A stretch of DNA of 64,000 nucleotides, taken from positions 124,001 through 188,000 of the forward strand of contig NZ_QAOX01000002.1 of NCBI RefSeq assembly GCF_003050935.1. Reading direction: 5' to 3'. The DNA comes from Luteibacter sp. OK325. GTDB taxonomy: Bacteria; Pseudomonadota; Gammaproteobacteria; Xanthomonadales; Rhodanobacteraceae. Of the stretch, positions 16,872 to 26,029 are shown in pieces (positions within the stretch are counted from its first letter, which is position 1; every line of letters starts with the position of its first letter). Position numbers and translations under genes: made by a program. Below the pieces are notes generated by a model, which was given only the letters and a program-made list of their open reading frames with translations, ran no database searches and was not told where the DNA came from.

Positions 16872-17501
16872 ATGGAAACGAATCCGTCAGGCCTGTCGGA
16901 AGAACGCGTGCGACTACGTCACCTCGACCGTCTGATCATGATGTCCGATGGTGTGTTCGCTATTGCGCTGACGCTGTCGGCGGTGGAACTCCACCCCGAA
17001 ATGGAAGCCGGGAAGACCTTGTTCCAGGTATGGGCCATGCCTTTGGCGGTCTATTTCATGAGCTTCCTGTTGATCGCCGCAGTGTGGGTCGCCCACCGCC
17101 GGAACCTGGCTCATCTGCATTCGGTCGATGCGCCCACCACGTGGCTCAACCTCCTGTTGCTCAGCATGATCGGACTGTTGCCCGTGGTAGTCCGGTTCTT
17201 TCTCGTCAATATCGACACGGCGTCGCGCTCGGGCATGGTCGCCTACGCCATGGTGTTGTCCGCGACGTATTTCGCTCTCGCGCTGACATGGGGCTATCCC
17301 GCGCTGGTCGCGAAACACACGACTGGTGTGTCGCTTCGACGTGCATGGGCATGGCTTGCCGAGTACGTCTTCGTCGCGCTGTTGTTCGCCGCGCTGGCGA
17401 TTTACGCCATTGGCATGACGTGGCTCGCCTGGCCTGTCGGTGTGGTCGCTGTGCTCTTGCGTATCACGTCGCTGCGGTTAGGACGCGGCGCGGAGAGCTG
17501 A
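16872..17501 (+). CDS. TMEM175-family potassium channel-like membrane protein
   Basis: 209 residues with about six transmembrane segments. The family signature R-x-x-(F)SDGVFAIALTL is present at about residues 19-36 as RLIMMSDGVFAIALTL, with the usual Phe before SDG replaced by Met. Bacterial TMEM175 (DUF1211) proteins form tetrameric K+ channels. An AGGGGG site precedes the ATG. It stands alone between a LysR gene and a convergent phosphopantetheinyl transferase gene. Confidence 0.9.
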   Translation: METNPSGLSEERVRLRHLDRLIMMSDGVFAIALTLSAVELHPEMEAGKTLFQVWAMPLAVYFMSFLLIAAVWVAHRRNLAHLHSVDAPTTWLNLLLLSMIGLLPVVVRFFLVNIDTASRSGMVAYAMVLSATYFALALTWGYPALVAKHTTGVSLRRAWAWLAEYVFVALLFAALAIYAIGMTWLAWPVGVVAVLLRITSLRLGRGAES

Positions 17502-17513
17502 GCGACGTCTGCT

Positions 17514-18338
17514 TCACCAGACGAAACTGGTGAGGACGGTGTCGGCATCGATGCATTGCGTGCGCAGGGTGAGCGCCTTGCCTTCAGGCAGTCCTGCTGC
17601 CAGTGAGCGGTTGAGGACGATCTGGAGCGTTCCGCCGGGAATGTCGAGTGCCTTGATGTCGACTGCGTCGAAATTGAAGTAGGTACCGACGGTCGCGAAG
17701 CTGCCCTTGAAGAAGCTCTCCTTGGCCGAGAAGGCGATGGTCAGCAACATCTCGTAGGGCAGGTCACCGGAAAGCGCATGCAGCAAGGCTTTCTCGGCTG
17801 GGTTCAGTACCGTGTCTTCGACGGATTGGCGTGTTTCTGGGCCGATCCGGCATTCGATATCGATGCCGATGCCTGTGATGTTGGCTGCGCTCGTTGCCAC
17901 GGCTGCTGCGTAACGCCCAGCATGCGTAATGCTGCCGACAGTACCCGCAGGCCACACCGGCTGTCGCGAAGGGCCGATGGGGATCTGCTTCATCCGGGTG
18001 GGTGGGTCGCTAGCACCCTTCGCCGCTAAAGCGGCTCCTACAGGGGGGGCGGAGAGAGTGTGAGGTGCATATCCGGCAGCCAGACGACCCATGAAGAACT
18101 CGGCCTGGCGCTTCTTCACGCTGCGCTCGATGCTGCCCGGCATGTCGATACCGTGCCGCGCGAAGGCGCTCACTCCGAATGCTTCAACGTCATAGGCGAT
18201 CAGCGTCGCAGGCGGTAAACCAACATCCGCCCAGTCAAGGTCGAGTGCGCGAACGTCCAACACACCCGACGCCCGCCACTCCGCGGGAAGCGGAAGGCCA
18301 GTCGGCGCAGTGGCGGCATCAGGGTCGGGGTGGCTCAT
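17514..18338 (-). CDS. 4'-phosphopantetheinyl transferase (EntD/Sfp-like)
   Basis: 274 residues. The Mg-binding and catalytic motifs are GIGIDIE (156-162) and FSAKESFFK (203-211), preceded by VGSITHAGRYAAAVAT. The protein transfers phosphopantetheine from CoA to acyl- or peptidyl-carrier proteins. It lies 27 nt downstream of a ketosynthase gene on the same strand. Codons about 99-108 are derived from a REP-like palindrome inserted in frame (PVGAALAAKGAS region), a loop before the conserved core. No carrier protein gene is adjacent. Confidence 0.9.
   Translation of the reverse strand: MSHPDPDAATAPTGLPLPAEWRASGVLDVRALDLDWADVGLPPATLIAYDVEAFGVSAFARHGIDMPGSIERSVKKRQAEFFMGRLAAGYAPHTLSAPPVGAALAAKGASDPPTRMKQIPIGPSRQPVWPAGTVGSITHAGRYAAAVATSAANITGIGIDIECRIGPETRQSVEDTVLNPAEKALLHALSGDLPYEMLLTIAFSAKESFFKGSFATVGTYFNFDAVDIKALDIPGGTLQIVLNRSLAAGLPEGKALTLRTQCIDADTVLTSFVW
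18021..18043. repeat. REP-like element inside the phosphopantetheinyl transferase gene
   Basis: CGCCGCTAAAGCGGCTCCTA followed by CAG: a degenerate copy of the window's REP core with its own short palindrome GCCGC/GCGGC, in frame within the coding sequence. Confidence 0.75.
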
Positions 18339-18365
18339 GGCGTGCCGACTATATCAAGGTCACGC

Positions 18366-20231
18366 TCAGTCCAGCCCGATCCACCGATGCATCTCGGCCA
18401 TCGCCAGGGCAAGCTTCGGTCCGCGTCGCGCGACACGCTCTCGCTTCTCGCGCTCGCTGCGGATGGTCGGCCACGCGGCGAGATACGCCTTGAGCGTTTC
18501 GGCATCGCACTCATAACGGGCGAATGCCTCAGCCGTGGCCGAGCGCAGCGCAACCGCACCGTTGTAGCCACCGAAACCCTGTGTCGCGCAGATAGCGCCA
18601 CCATCGGCGCTGCCCGGCGAGGGCTCGGCCTGCAGGTGGAAGTGACTGGCGATTTCGGCAAGGTCCGGGTCGAGTCGACGAAGCGTCGGCACGCCCGGCG
18701 CCGTGCGACCGAGCACGAACTGCACCGCCTGCGACATGGCCTTCAGGCCGGTCTCGCCCATGGTGTGTCCGTCGCCGACGGCCTTCGGCGTGCCGACCAT
18801 GAGCTTGGGCAGCTCGCCGGTCATGCCTTGCCGGGCGGCCGCGCCGCGCAGGCCGGCCAGCGCCGTGCCGAGGTCGGTCTTCGAATTGGTGCGCGTACCG
18901 GTGGCGTGAGCCGCCATGTACTGGAAGTCGCCGACGCCGTAGCCGTGACCCTGGAAGGCCATGTCCAGTGCCTGGACCAGCGCGTTCTCGCCGCCGAAGC
19001 CGACACCGGCGAAGTGCGCCTTGCCACCGGCTTCGCCGCTCTGGCCCCAACCGACGATGATGGAGGTGATATCCAACTGGTTGCGTAGCGCGAATTCGAG
19101 CGTCGTCACCAGCAGGCCCGAGCCACCATGACCGACCACGGTGCCGTCGGCATCGACATCGAACGGGGCGAGGGAGTCGTGCACGCTGCGCACGTTGCCG
19201 TCGGCATGCGCGGCGTTCTTGGCGGCCAGCTTGTCGCCCGTCATCAGGGCGCCACCGCCGAAGGCTTCGAGGATGCCGTAGCGCGATTGCAGGGCGGCAT
19301 CCGCCGCCGTGAGCAGCACCATCTGCGGTTTATGAAAGCCGGGATAGTCGAACAGCATCTGCGGCGCGACGTCGGCAAGGGCGATGAGACTCGAGGCACA
19401 CGCGCCCACGGCGGTCATCGGGGCCTGCGGCACGCGCGTATAGCCGATATCTTCCGAACGCAGCGATTCACGCAGCTCCGGATTCTTCAGCACCCGGCTG
19501 ATGCTGTAGCTCGGCGAAAGCATGGTCGAGACCAGCGCGGGGCCATGCGAGCCCAGCGAGTGCGAGAGGCGCACGGCGAAGGTGTCTTTGGGGATGCCGC
19601 CTTCCGGCAAGGGCGCATCCGGTCGCAGCCACTGGGCGAGCGCGTCCATGCCGCCAAAAGCCGTCGCCGAGGCGACGCGGAAGTCGAACGGGTTAGGAAC
19701 CAGCTCGGACAGCGGGCGCGGCAGTCCCGCCAGGGCGCCCAGCGCGCCATAGGCGAAGAGCTGGGCCTGCAACGAAGGGCTCAGGAGCGGGTCGTCCTGG
19801 AAGAGCCCGTGCATGTCCTTGAGCTTCGAGGCGCGGATGTCCTCGTAGCGCAGGCCGGCCAGGCGGCGAAGGCCCACCGTTTCGAGATCGTGCGGCAGCG
19901 GCGCGGCGATGTCGGTGACGACGCGCGGAGCCAGTTCGCGCACACCGGGCACATGCCGGATGCCGGTGTTGGCACGCAGGGAGTCACCATGCAGGCGCCT
20001 GAGCTCATCCAGCGTGACCGCTTCGCCGGCGTGATCGCCCGCGGCCCAGCGCATGCCGTCGGCCGCACTTGCAGCCTCCGGGTCGATGTCCACCAGACCG
20101 GCGTCGAACGCCGCCAGCGGGAGGAATTCGTCCGACCGGGCAACGAGGGCCTGGTAGGTTTCCGTCGAGCCCACTGCCGAAAGGGTGCAGGCGGTGCCGA
20201 CGGTGACGAGAACTTGGTCGCTTCTCAACAT
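18366..20231 (-). CDS. Beta-ketoacyl synthase, large stand-alone ketosynthase
   Basis: 621 residues from the ATG at 20231. The ketosynthase triad is visible: Cys278 in VGACASS, His442 in AAHATGTRTNSKTD and His489 in AVGDGHTMGETG. PFDVDADGTVVGHGGSGLL is the usual KS core between them. The roughly 200-residue N-terminal part is longer than in FabB/FabF (about 410 residues). It is followed after 27 nt by a phosphopantetheinyl transferase gene, the same KS-then-PPT order as the C-terminal end of fungal/actinobacterial type I fatty-acid synthase. The product made is unknown; no ACP, KR or AT gene is nearby. Confidence 0.88.
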   Translation of the reverse strand: MLRSDQVLVTVGTACTLSAVGSTETYQALVARSDEFLPLAAFDAGLVDIDPEAASAADGMRWAAGDHAGEAVTLDELRRLHGDSLRANTGIRHVPGVRELAPRVVTDIAAPLPHDLETVGLRRLAGLRYEDIRASKLKDMHGLFQDDPLLSPSLQAQLFAYGALGALAGLPRPLSELVPNPFDFRVASATAFGGMDALAQWLRPDAPLPEGGIPKDTFAVRLSHSLGSHGPALVSTMLSPSYSISRVLKNPELRESLRSEDIGYTRVPQAPMTAVGACASSLIALADVAPQMLFDYPGFHKPQMVLLTAADAALQSRYGILEAFGGGALMTGDKLAAKNAAHADGNVRSVHDSLAPFDVDADGTVVGHGGSGLLVTTLEFALRNQLDITSIIVGWGQSGEAGGKAHFAGVGFGGENALVQALDMAFQGHGYGVGDFQYMAAHATGTRTNSKTDLGTALAGLRGAAARQGMTGELPKLMVGTPKAVGDGHTMGETGLKAMSQAVQFVLGRTAPGVPTLRRLDPDLAEIASHFHLQAEPSPGSADGGAICATQGFGGYNGAVALRSATAEAFARYECDAETLKAYLAAWPTIRSEREKRERVARRGPKLALAMAEMHRWIGLD

Positions 20232-20313
20232 GTTTTTGGGTACGTAGTGAAACAAACGAGTTGGGCAGTATAAGCGTCAGGCGGCCCGACCGGTGGTTGC
20301 GCGCCCGCCACGT

Positions 20314-21249
20314 TCAGCGAGGCTGTTTGTCCAGGAAGGCAAGGACCAGCGCCGCCATCTCATCGACCTTCTCATCCCATGGAAAATGGCCGGCGTCGAG
20401 CAGATGAACCTCGGCGGCGGGTACGTCGCGCTTATAGGCTTCGCCGCCCTGGCCGATGAACGAGGGATCGTTCTTGCCCCAGACCACGAGGGTCGGCGGC
20501 TTGTGCTCACGAAGCCATGCCTGCCACGCCGGATAAGAGGCGACGTTGGTACGGTAGTCATACAGCAGTGCCGACTGGATCTCGCGCTGGCCCGGGCGTG
20601 ACAGGTGCGCGAACTCGTCGGTCCATGTGTCCGGGTTGTAGCGATCGGGCTGCGCGGAGCCGAGCGTGTGACGTTGCTCCGTGGCGGCTTGCGAGATGAA
20701 GCCCGCGAAGACCTCCGGATGGGCTTTCGGATCTTTCCAGTACCCGGCGATCAGCGTCCATTTCTTGCCGAGACCTTCCTGGTAGGCATTGGCGTTGGAG
20801 ACGATCAGCGACTGCACGCGCTCGGGATGTTTGAGCATGATCCGGAAACCTACCGGACCGCCGTAGTCATGCAGATAGAGCGAGTACTTCTTGAGACCGA
20901 GTTGCTCGAGAAGACCGTTGGTCGTCTCGGCCAGGTGGTCGAAGGTATAGGTGTATGTCGACGGGTCCGGCGCGTCGCTTTGCCCGAAGCCCGGATAGTC
21001 CGGCGCGATCAGGTGGTAGCGCGTGGCAAGCAACGGAATGAGGCTGTCGAACTGGCGAGACGACGACGGGAAGCCATGCAACAGAACCAGTGTTGGCGCA
21101 TCCTTGGGGCCGGCCTCGCGATAGAACACGCCGACGCCATCGACGGTGACCCGATGGTAGGTGGTCGTCGCGTTGCTGGAGGGCAGGGATGCTGCGTTTA
21201 CCGTGGAAGCCATGATCATCCCGGCGGCTAGGAAAGCGAGGGTCTTCAT
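20314..21249 (-). CDS. Periplasmic alpha/beta hydrolase
   Basis: 311 residues with a signal peptide (cleavage near VNA-AS, residue about 20). The alpha/beta fold shows HGFPSSSRQFD, nucleophile Asp128 in LHDYGG, and the terminal His in LLDAGHFPWDEK. An Asp nucleophile points to the haloalkane dehalogenase/epoxide hydrolase branch. It is a paralogue of the gene at 57343-58230, which lacks the leader. Substrate unknown. Confidence 0.88.
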   Translation of the reverse strand: MKTLAFLAAGMIMASTVNAASLPSSNATTTYHRVTVDGVGVFYREAGPKDAPTLVLLHGFPSSSRQFDSLIPLLATRYHLIAPDYPGFGQSDAPDPSTYTYTFDHLAETTNGLLEQLGLKKYSLYLHDYGGPVGFRIMLKHPERVQSLIVSNANAYQEGLGKKWTLIAGYWKDPKAHPEVFAGFISQAATEQRHTLGSAQPDRYNPDTWTDEFAHLSRPGQREIQSALLYDYRTNVASYPAWQAWLREHKPPTLVVWGKNDPSFIGQGGEAYKRDVPAAEVHLLDAGHFPWDEKVDEMAALVLAFLDKQPR

Positions 21250-21395
21250 ATCGGCGGTCTCTTCGACAGGCTTTCCTAGTATCCGCCCTGACCTCCGAGA
21301 TGGGAGCGCCGCCTATGCATACTTTGGGTTGATGTTCGCCCAGACGCGAAGGTGCTAGCGTCCCGATAGGCAGCTTCACCCACCGGAGGCACGGG

Positions 21396-21779
21396 ATGGA
21401 CGAGCAAAGCATCCGATCGGCCATCGACCAGCATTGGGCCGCATCCGCCGAGGGCGACCAGTTCGCCGAACATCAGATCTATCACGACGACGCGGTGTGC
21501 GAGTACCCGCAGTCGGGCGAAGTGATTCACGGCCGGCACAACCTGCAGGCGCTTCGTAGCCACCATCCGGGCAAGCCCTCGGGGTTCAAGGTGCGCCGCA
21601 TCGTTGGCAGCGACCAGCTTTGGGTCACCGAGTACATCATCACGTACGAAGGCAAGCGCGCCTTCACCGTGAGCATCATGGAGTTCAGGGACGACAAGGT
21701 GGCGCACGAAACGCAATATTTCGCGGATCCTTTCGACGCGCCCGCCTGGCGGAGTCAGTGGGTCGAAGTACGGAAATAA
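21396..21779 (+). CDS. SnoaL-like/NTF2-fold protein
   Basis: 127 residues with the cone-shaped NTF2 fold pattern: helical start (IRSAIDQHWAASAEGD), strand with YHDDAVCEYPQSGEVIHGR, and the C-terminal strand pair VSIMEFRDDKVAHETQYFAD then PFDAPAWR. Members include isomerases, limonene-epoxide-hydrolase-like enzymes and non-catalytic binders; function not assignable. GGAGG lies upstream of the ATG. Confidence 0.85.
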   Translation: MDEQSIRSAIDQHWAASAEGDQFAEHQIYHDDAVCEYPQSGEVIHGRHNLQALRSHHPGKPSGFKVRRIVGSDQLWVTEYIITYEGKRAFTVSIMEFRDDKVAHETQYFADPFDAPAWRSQWVEVRK

Positions 21780-21795
21780 TTCAGGTCGGTGCAGG

Positions 21796-22866
21796 TCAGT
21801 GCATGCCTGAAGCGGAGGCGATCAAACCCGCCAGCACGCCGAAGCCCACCACCGCCGCGGCGAGCGCCAACAGCAGCTGCCAGGATAGCGACCGCCCCAG
21901 CATCGCCATCGAGGGCAGGCTCACCGGCGGGAGGGTCATCAGTAGCGCGGCGGCCGGTCCGATACCCATGCCCAGCGCGAGCATCGCCTGCACGATCGGT
22001 ACTTCGCCGGCAGTGGGAATGACGAAGAGCATCCCGGCCACGGCCAGCGCCACGATCCAGAACCATTGCTCGCCGATGTCCGGGCCGATATGCGGGAACA
22101 TCCAGGCGCGCGCGGCGCCGAGCAGCAGCACGATGACGATGTATTCGGGGATCAGCCGGAATGTCATCCGGGCGAAGATCGATACCCACCGACGACCCAC
22201 CTCTGCCATCGACCGGGCTTCGGATTCGGGCTCGTGCACGCCTTTGGAACGAAGCGCATCGACCGACGCCACGCCTTCCCTCGTCGCGAAGCGGTTGGCC
22301 AGGTAGCCCAGGCCGAAAACCATCGGCACACTCAACACCACGCGCAGCAAGGTCCAGTTCCAGCCGAGCACAAAGCCGGTGAACACCAGGGTGGCCGGGT
22401 TGAGCATGGTGTTCGATAGCCAGAACGCGACCGAGGGCCCCGCGGCCGCGCGCTGCCGGCGCAATCCGACAACGACGGGTGCGGCGCAGCAGGTGCACAT
22501 CATGCCCGGTATACCCATCAGTCCGCCGGCCACCGTACCGGCAAAGCTCCGGCTGCCCAGCGCACGCTGTACCCAACTCGCCGGTATCAGCGCCTGAAGG
22601 CCAGAGCCGAGCAGCAGGCCCAGAAGCATGGCCTTCCAGATGGCCTTGCCGTACGCGAGCGCGTAGCCCACGGCGGCGCTCAACGAGGGATCGGGCGCGC
22701 TGGATGCGTCGCCCATGAGGATGGACTTGCCGATGGAATGCTGCGATGCGGCGTCGAAGGCGCGACCGTAGTAGGGGAACCACTTCACGTAGAACAGGCC
22801 GGCGACAGCCAGCAGCAGGAAGACGGACCAGCGCACGGTGCGGGTACTACGCAGAGCGACAGGCAT
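21796..22866 (-). CDS. Permease, DUF318/YraQ (ArsP-like) family
   Basis: 356 residues, about eight to ten membrane segments, with the family signature [18 protein letters not shown] followed by [20 protein letters not shown] and, in the second half, the repeat-like [15 protein letters not shown]. Related ArsP proteins export organoarsenicals, and the Cys cluster suggests a thiophilic substrate. It is divergent from selD with an 82-bp gap, so a selenium-related role is conceivable but not shown. GGAGGA precedes the ATG. Confidence 0.88.
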   Translation of the reverse strand: MPVALRSTRTVRWSVFLLLAVAGLFYVKWFPYYGRAFDAASQHSIGKSILMGDASSAPDPSLSAAVGYALAYGKAIWKAMLLGLLLGSGLQALIPASWVQRALGSRSFAGTVAGGLMGIPGMMCTCCAAPVVVGLRRQRAAAGPSVAFWLSNTMLNPATLVFTGFVLGWNWTLLRVVLSVPMVFGLGYLANRFATREGVASVDALRSKGVHEPESEARSMAEVGRRWVSIFARMTFRLIPEYIVIVLLLGAARAWMFPHIGPDIGEQWFWIVALAVAGMLFVIPTAGEVPIVQAMLALGMGIGPAAALLMTLPPVSLPSMAMLGRSLSWQLLLALAAAVVGFGVLAGLIASASGMH

Positions 22867-22948
22867 GTCATCCTCCCGGACATTCGTCTGGGGTTATGCT
22901 GCCGCAGAATCCCTCCGTCGCGCCAGCGCGACTTTGGTGGAGCTTTCC

Positions 22949-23989
22949 ATGACTTGTATGCGTTTGACTGAACTTGCGCACGGCGGCGGTTGTGGCTGCA
23001 AGCTTGCCCCTTCCGTGCTCCAGCAACTGCTTGCCGACAAGGCGGCGACCCTGCCGTTCGCCCAGTTGCTCGTGGGTAACGAATCGAGCGACGACGCAGC
23101 GGTGTGGCAGGTGGATGAAAACACCTGCGTGATCGCCACCACCGACTTCTTCATGCCGGTGGTCGACAATCCTCATGATTTCGGCCGCATCGCCGCTGCA
23201 AATGCCCTATCGGACGTCTACGCCATGGGTGGCAAGCCGATCATGGCCCTGGCCATTCTCGGCATGCCGCTGGGCAAGGTCGATATCGAGACCGTGAGGG
23301 CGATCCTTGCCGGTGGCGAATCTATTTGCGCCGAAGCGGGTATTCCGATCGCTGGCGGTCACTCGATCGATTCGGCCGAGCCGATCTACGGCCTCGCGGC
23401 GATCGGCCTTTGCTCGCCATCTAATGTTCGTCGCAATACAGGCGCGAAGCCGGGCGATGTGCTCATCCTCACCAAGGCCATCGGCGTCGGTGTCTACTCG
23501 GCGGCTTTCAAGAAGCAGGCCCTGCCGCAAGACGCATACGACGAAATGATCGCCTCGACCTCGCTGCTCAACCGCATCGGCCACGAGCTGGGCAAGGATG
23601 ACGACGTGCATGCGATCACGGACGTCACCGGTTTCGGGCTGCTCGGCCATGCGATGGAGATGGCTCGCGGAAGCAGCGTGCGTATCGCTATCGACGAGGC
23701 ACGCGTTCCGCTCTTCGCACAGGCCAGGGCGCTGGCCGAAGCGGGCTTCATCACCGGTGCGTCGAAGCGCAACTGGGACAGCTACGGCGAGGGCGTCAGC
23801 CTGGCCAGCGAGCTGCCTTCATGGCGCCGCGATCTGCTTACCGATCCGCAAACCTCGGGTGGCCTGCTGGTCGCCTGCAAGGCGGAACGCGCCGCGGCCA
23901 TACGTGTGCAGATCGAGGAGGCCGGCTATGCGAGTGCGAGCATCGTCGGCACGGTGGTCGCTGGAAGCCCGGGTATCGAGGTGACTTGA
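22949..23989 (+). CDS. selD: Selenide, water dikinase (selenophosphate synthase)
   Basis: 346 residues from the ATG preceded by GGTGGAG; a longer frame overlapping the divergent permease is not credible. The catalytic loop GGGCGCK carries Cys15, Cys17 and Lys18, equivalent to Cys17 and Lys20 of E. coli; it is a Cys form, not a selenoprotein. ATP-binding residues include SSDDAAVW and [11 protein letters not shown], and [12 protein letters not shown] is conserved. It makes selenophosphate for SelA. It converges on the tRNA-Sec/selB end of the selenium operon. Confidence 0.97.
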   Translation: MTCMRLTELAHGGGCGCKLAPSVLQQLLADKAATLPFAQLLVGNESSDDAAVWQVDENTCVIATTDFFMPVVDNPHDFGRIAAANALSDVYAMGGKPIMALAILGMPLGKVDIETVRAILAGGESICAEAGIPIAGGHSIDSAEPIYGLAAIGLCSPSNVRRNTGAKPGDVLILTKAIGVGVYSAAFKKQALPQDAYDEMIASTSLLNRIGHELGKDDDVHAITDVTGFGLLGHAMEMARGSSVRIAIDEARVPLFAQARALAEAGFITGASKRNWDSYGEGVSLASELPSWRRDLLTDPQTSGGLLVACKAERAAAIRVQIEEAGYASASIVGTVVAGSPGIEVT

Positions 23990-23991
23990 GG

Positions 23992-24087
23992 TGGCGGAAG
24001 AGCATGGGAGTCGAACCCACCCAAGACAGACTGGCTGCCTCACCCGGATTTGAAGTCCGGACGCCCCACCGGGGACGATGCTCTTCC
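23992..24087 (-). tRNA. selC: tRNA-Sec (anticodon UCA)
   Basis: 96 nt on the minus strand including an encoded CCA (23992-23994). It has the hallmark 8-bp acceptor stem (GGAAGAGC with GCTCTTCC), discriminator G, a long variable arm, the T-arm GGGTTCGACTCCC region and the anticodon loop CTTCAAA with UCA. It begins 13 nt after the selB stop, so it is probably co-transcribed with the selenium operon. Confidence 0.97.
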
Positions 24088-24100
24088 ATAGCGGGGAACG

Positions 24101-26029
24101 CTACGTGGTCGGAGCGAAAAGGTCCAGATAACGCGGCTGGATCCGGCGGAGCGTGCCGCGCTTGAGCATGACACCGTGCCGGTCGAAGAACTCCAGCACC
24201 AGGATGGCGACCTTCCGCCCGCAGTCGAGCCGGTCGCGGAACGGCGCGGCGGTCAGCCATCTGTCCGCTGCATGGGCCTCGATATCGGCTGCGATCTGCA
24301 GCATCTCGTGAACGGTCGTGCGAAGGAAGAAATGATCGTGGCTGACTTCGTCGACCAGGCCCATCCGAGCCACGAGTTTCAGGAGCTGACGGGTGTCCGC
24401 TTCCGGAAGCGAGAGCACGCTGGCGATGTCGCGCACGCGGGGCGGCCGAAAGCGCGCCTCGCCAGCTAGCAGGGGCGCGACCGCCGTCCACTGCGTTTCA
24501 CGCGAGGCGGTCAATTGCATCACATGACTGGCCAGACGCACGAAGGCGCCGTCGCGCGCGACATGATTCGCAAGGTCGACGTGCTGCAAAGCCAGGGCAA
24601 AAACGGATGGGGGAAGCTCCGGTTTTACGGCCTTGCGGAGCTTTTCACGCGCCATGCCTTGCGAGTCGGGGTAAGCCGCGTGGAAGCCTTCGAGGCGTTC
24701 GATCACGGCGGCGACAAAGCGTTGCCACTGTGCGGCGCCGATCGCGACGCGTTCCTCGTCGGCGAAGACGAGGGGCGAGAGTGTCGCAACGATCTCCTGC
24801 ATGGCTGCCGCGGATAGCGCGCGGTCGCGCGCGAAGACGTCGAGATCGCTCGCCGAGGACGATGCATCGAGCAGCGCGGCGAGGCTCTGCCGCGGATCGT
24901 CGATACTGAATGCAGCACGTTCGGCCTGACGCGCCGGCGTCCGACGATGACGTTCCGGCGCACGCAGATCGATGAACTGCCCGCCACCCATGGTGCGACG
25001 GGCGGAGACATCGCGCAGCACGAAGCGATCCAGCACGGCGGCAGCGATCGGTCGGTCCAGCACCAGCTGCACGTCCGCGGCATGACCCGGGCGCAGCTGT
25101 TGGCCCTCAAGCGGAATGACGCGGGCGCCGACTTCCGCAGCGCCGTGATGCAGTCGAACCGCGAGCCATGGCTCGACCGCCCTCGGCTCGGAAGGGAGCA
25201 GGTGCAGCCGGGCGTCGATGCGATCGGTCGGCGCATGAAGGAAGGGATCGACGAGCATGTCGCCGCGGTGGATCGCATCTTTCGTGATGCCTTCACCCGT
25301 GAGGTTGAGGGCGCACCGATCGCCAGCGCGACCGATCTCTACCGGCTGATTCTGTGCATGCAGCGAGCGCACGCGTGCCAGCAAGCCGGATGGACTGATC
25401 CGCAACGCGTCGCGTAGACGCACCAATCCGGAAAGCACGGTTCCAGTTACGACCACACCGATGCCGGGCAGCGTGAACACGCGATCGACCGCGAGACGGA
25501 AGCGCCCTTCGTCACTGCGCTCATCCAGCGCGCGCGCTTCGGCGACAAGTCGCTCGCGTAGTGCGTCGATGCATTCGCCGGTCGCGGACGAAACGGTCAG
25601 GATGTCCGCCCCAGCCAGCGCGGTCGCCTTCGTTGCCTCGCGAATTTGTGCCTGGACCTCGGCCAGGCGTTCCGGTGTCGCCAGGTCCACTTTGGTCACG
25701 GCGATCAGGGCGCGCCGTGTACCGAGCAGATCGAGAATGGCCAGGTGCTCGCGGGTCTGTGGCATCACGCCATCGTCGGCTGCGACGACGAGCAGGGCGA
25801 TGTCGATGCCGGCGGCACCGGCGACCATGGTATGCACGAAGCGTTCGTGGCCGGGCACGTCGATAAAGCCGAGCGTCGTGCCATCCGGTAGTGGCAGGTA
25901 GGCAAAGCCGAGGTCGATGGTGATGCCCCGCGCCTTCTCTTCTTTCAGGCGGTCGCCGTCGACACCCGTGAGCGCCCGGACCAGTGCCGTCTTACCGTGG
26001 TCGACGTGGCCTGCGGTGCCGACGATCAC
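24101..26029 (-). CDS. selB: Selenocysteine-specific elongation factor
   Basis: 642 residues from a GTG overlapping the selA stop (GTGA). The GTPase domain begins immediately ([20 protein letters not shown]), with switch-region [21 protein letters not shown] and TKVD. EF-Tu-like domains II/III follow, then four C-terminal winged helices (about 400-642) that bind the SECIS hairpin. It delivers Sec-tRNA to UGA codons such as that in fdnG. A longer upstream frame through selA is an artefact. Confidence 0.96.
   Translation of the reverse strand: MIVGTAGHVDHGKTALVRALTGVDGDRLKEEKARGITIDLGFAYLPLPDGTTLGFIDVPGHERFVHTMVAGAAGIDIALLVVAADDGVMPQTREHLAILDLLGTRRALIAVTKVDLATPERLAEVQAQIREATKATALAGADILTVSSATGECIDALRERLVAEARALDERSDEGRFRLAVDRVFTLPGIGVVVTGTVLSGLVRLRDALRISPSGLLARVRSLHAQNQPVEIGRAGDRCALNLTGEGITKDAIHRGDMLVDPFLHAPTDRIDARLHLLPSEPRAVEPWLAVRLHHGAAEVGARVIPLEGQQLRPGHAADVQLVLDRPIAAAVLDRFVLRDVSARRTMGGGQFIDLRAPERHRRTPARQAERAAFSIDDPRQSLAALLDASSSASDLDVFARDRALSAAAMQEIVATLSPLVFADEERVAIGAAQWQRFVAAVIERLEGFHAAYPDSQGMAREKLRKAVKPELPPSVFALALQHVDLANHVARDGAFVRLASHVMQLTASRETQWTAVAPLLAGEARFRPPRVRDIASVLSLPEADTRQLLKLVARMGLVDEVSHDHFFLRTTVHEMLQIAADIEAHAADRWLTAAPFRDRLDCGRKVAILVLEFFDRHGVMLKRGTLRRIQPRYLDLFAPTT

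Noticed and set aside
20235-20249. CTACGTA half-site before the ketosynthase gene as a further copy of the dyad motif
   Set aside because: The TAC half is absent at the right spacing, so it is only a 7-bp match.
20314-21249. This hydrolase and the one at 57343-58230 as a recent duplication or mobile cassette
   Set aside because: They share motifs but differ widely in sequence and leader, and no repeats or transposase flank either.
24012-24087. tRNA-Sec as a phage or island attachment site
   Set aside because: No integrase gene and no duplicated tRNA 3' end were seen in the window.
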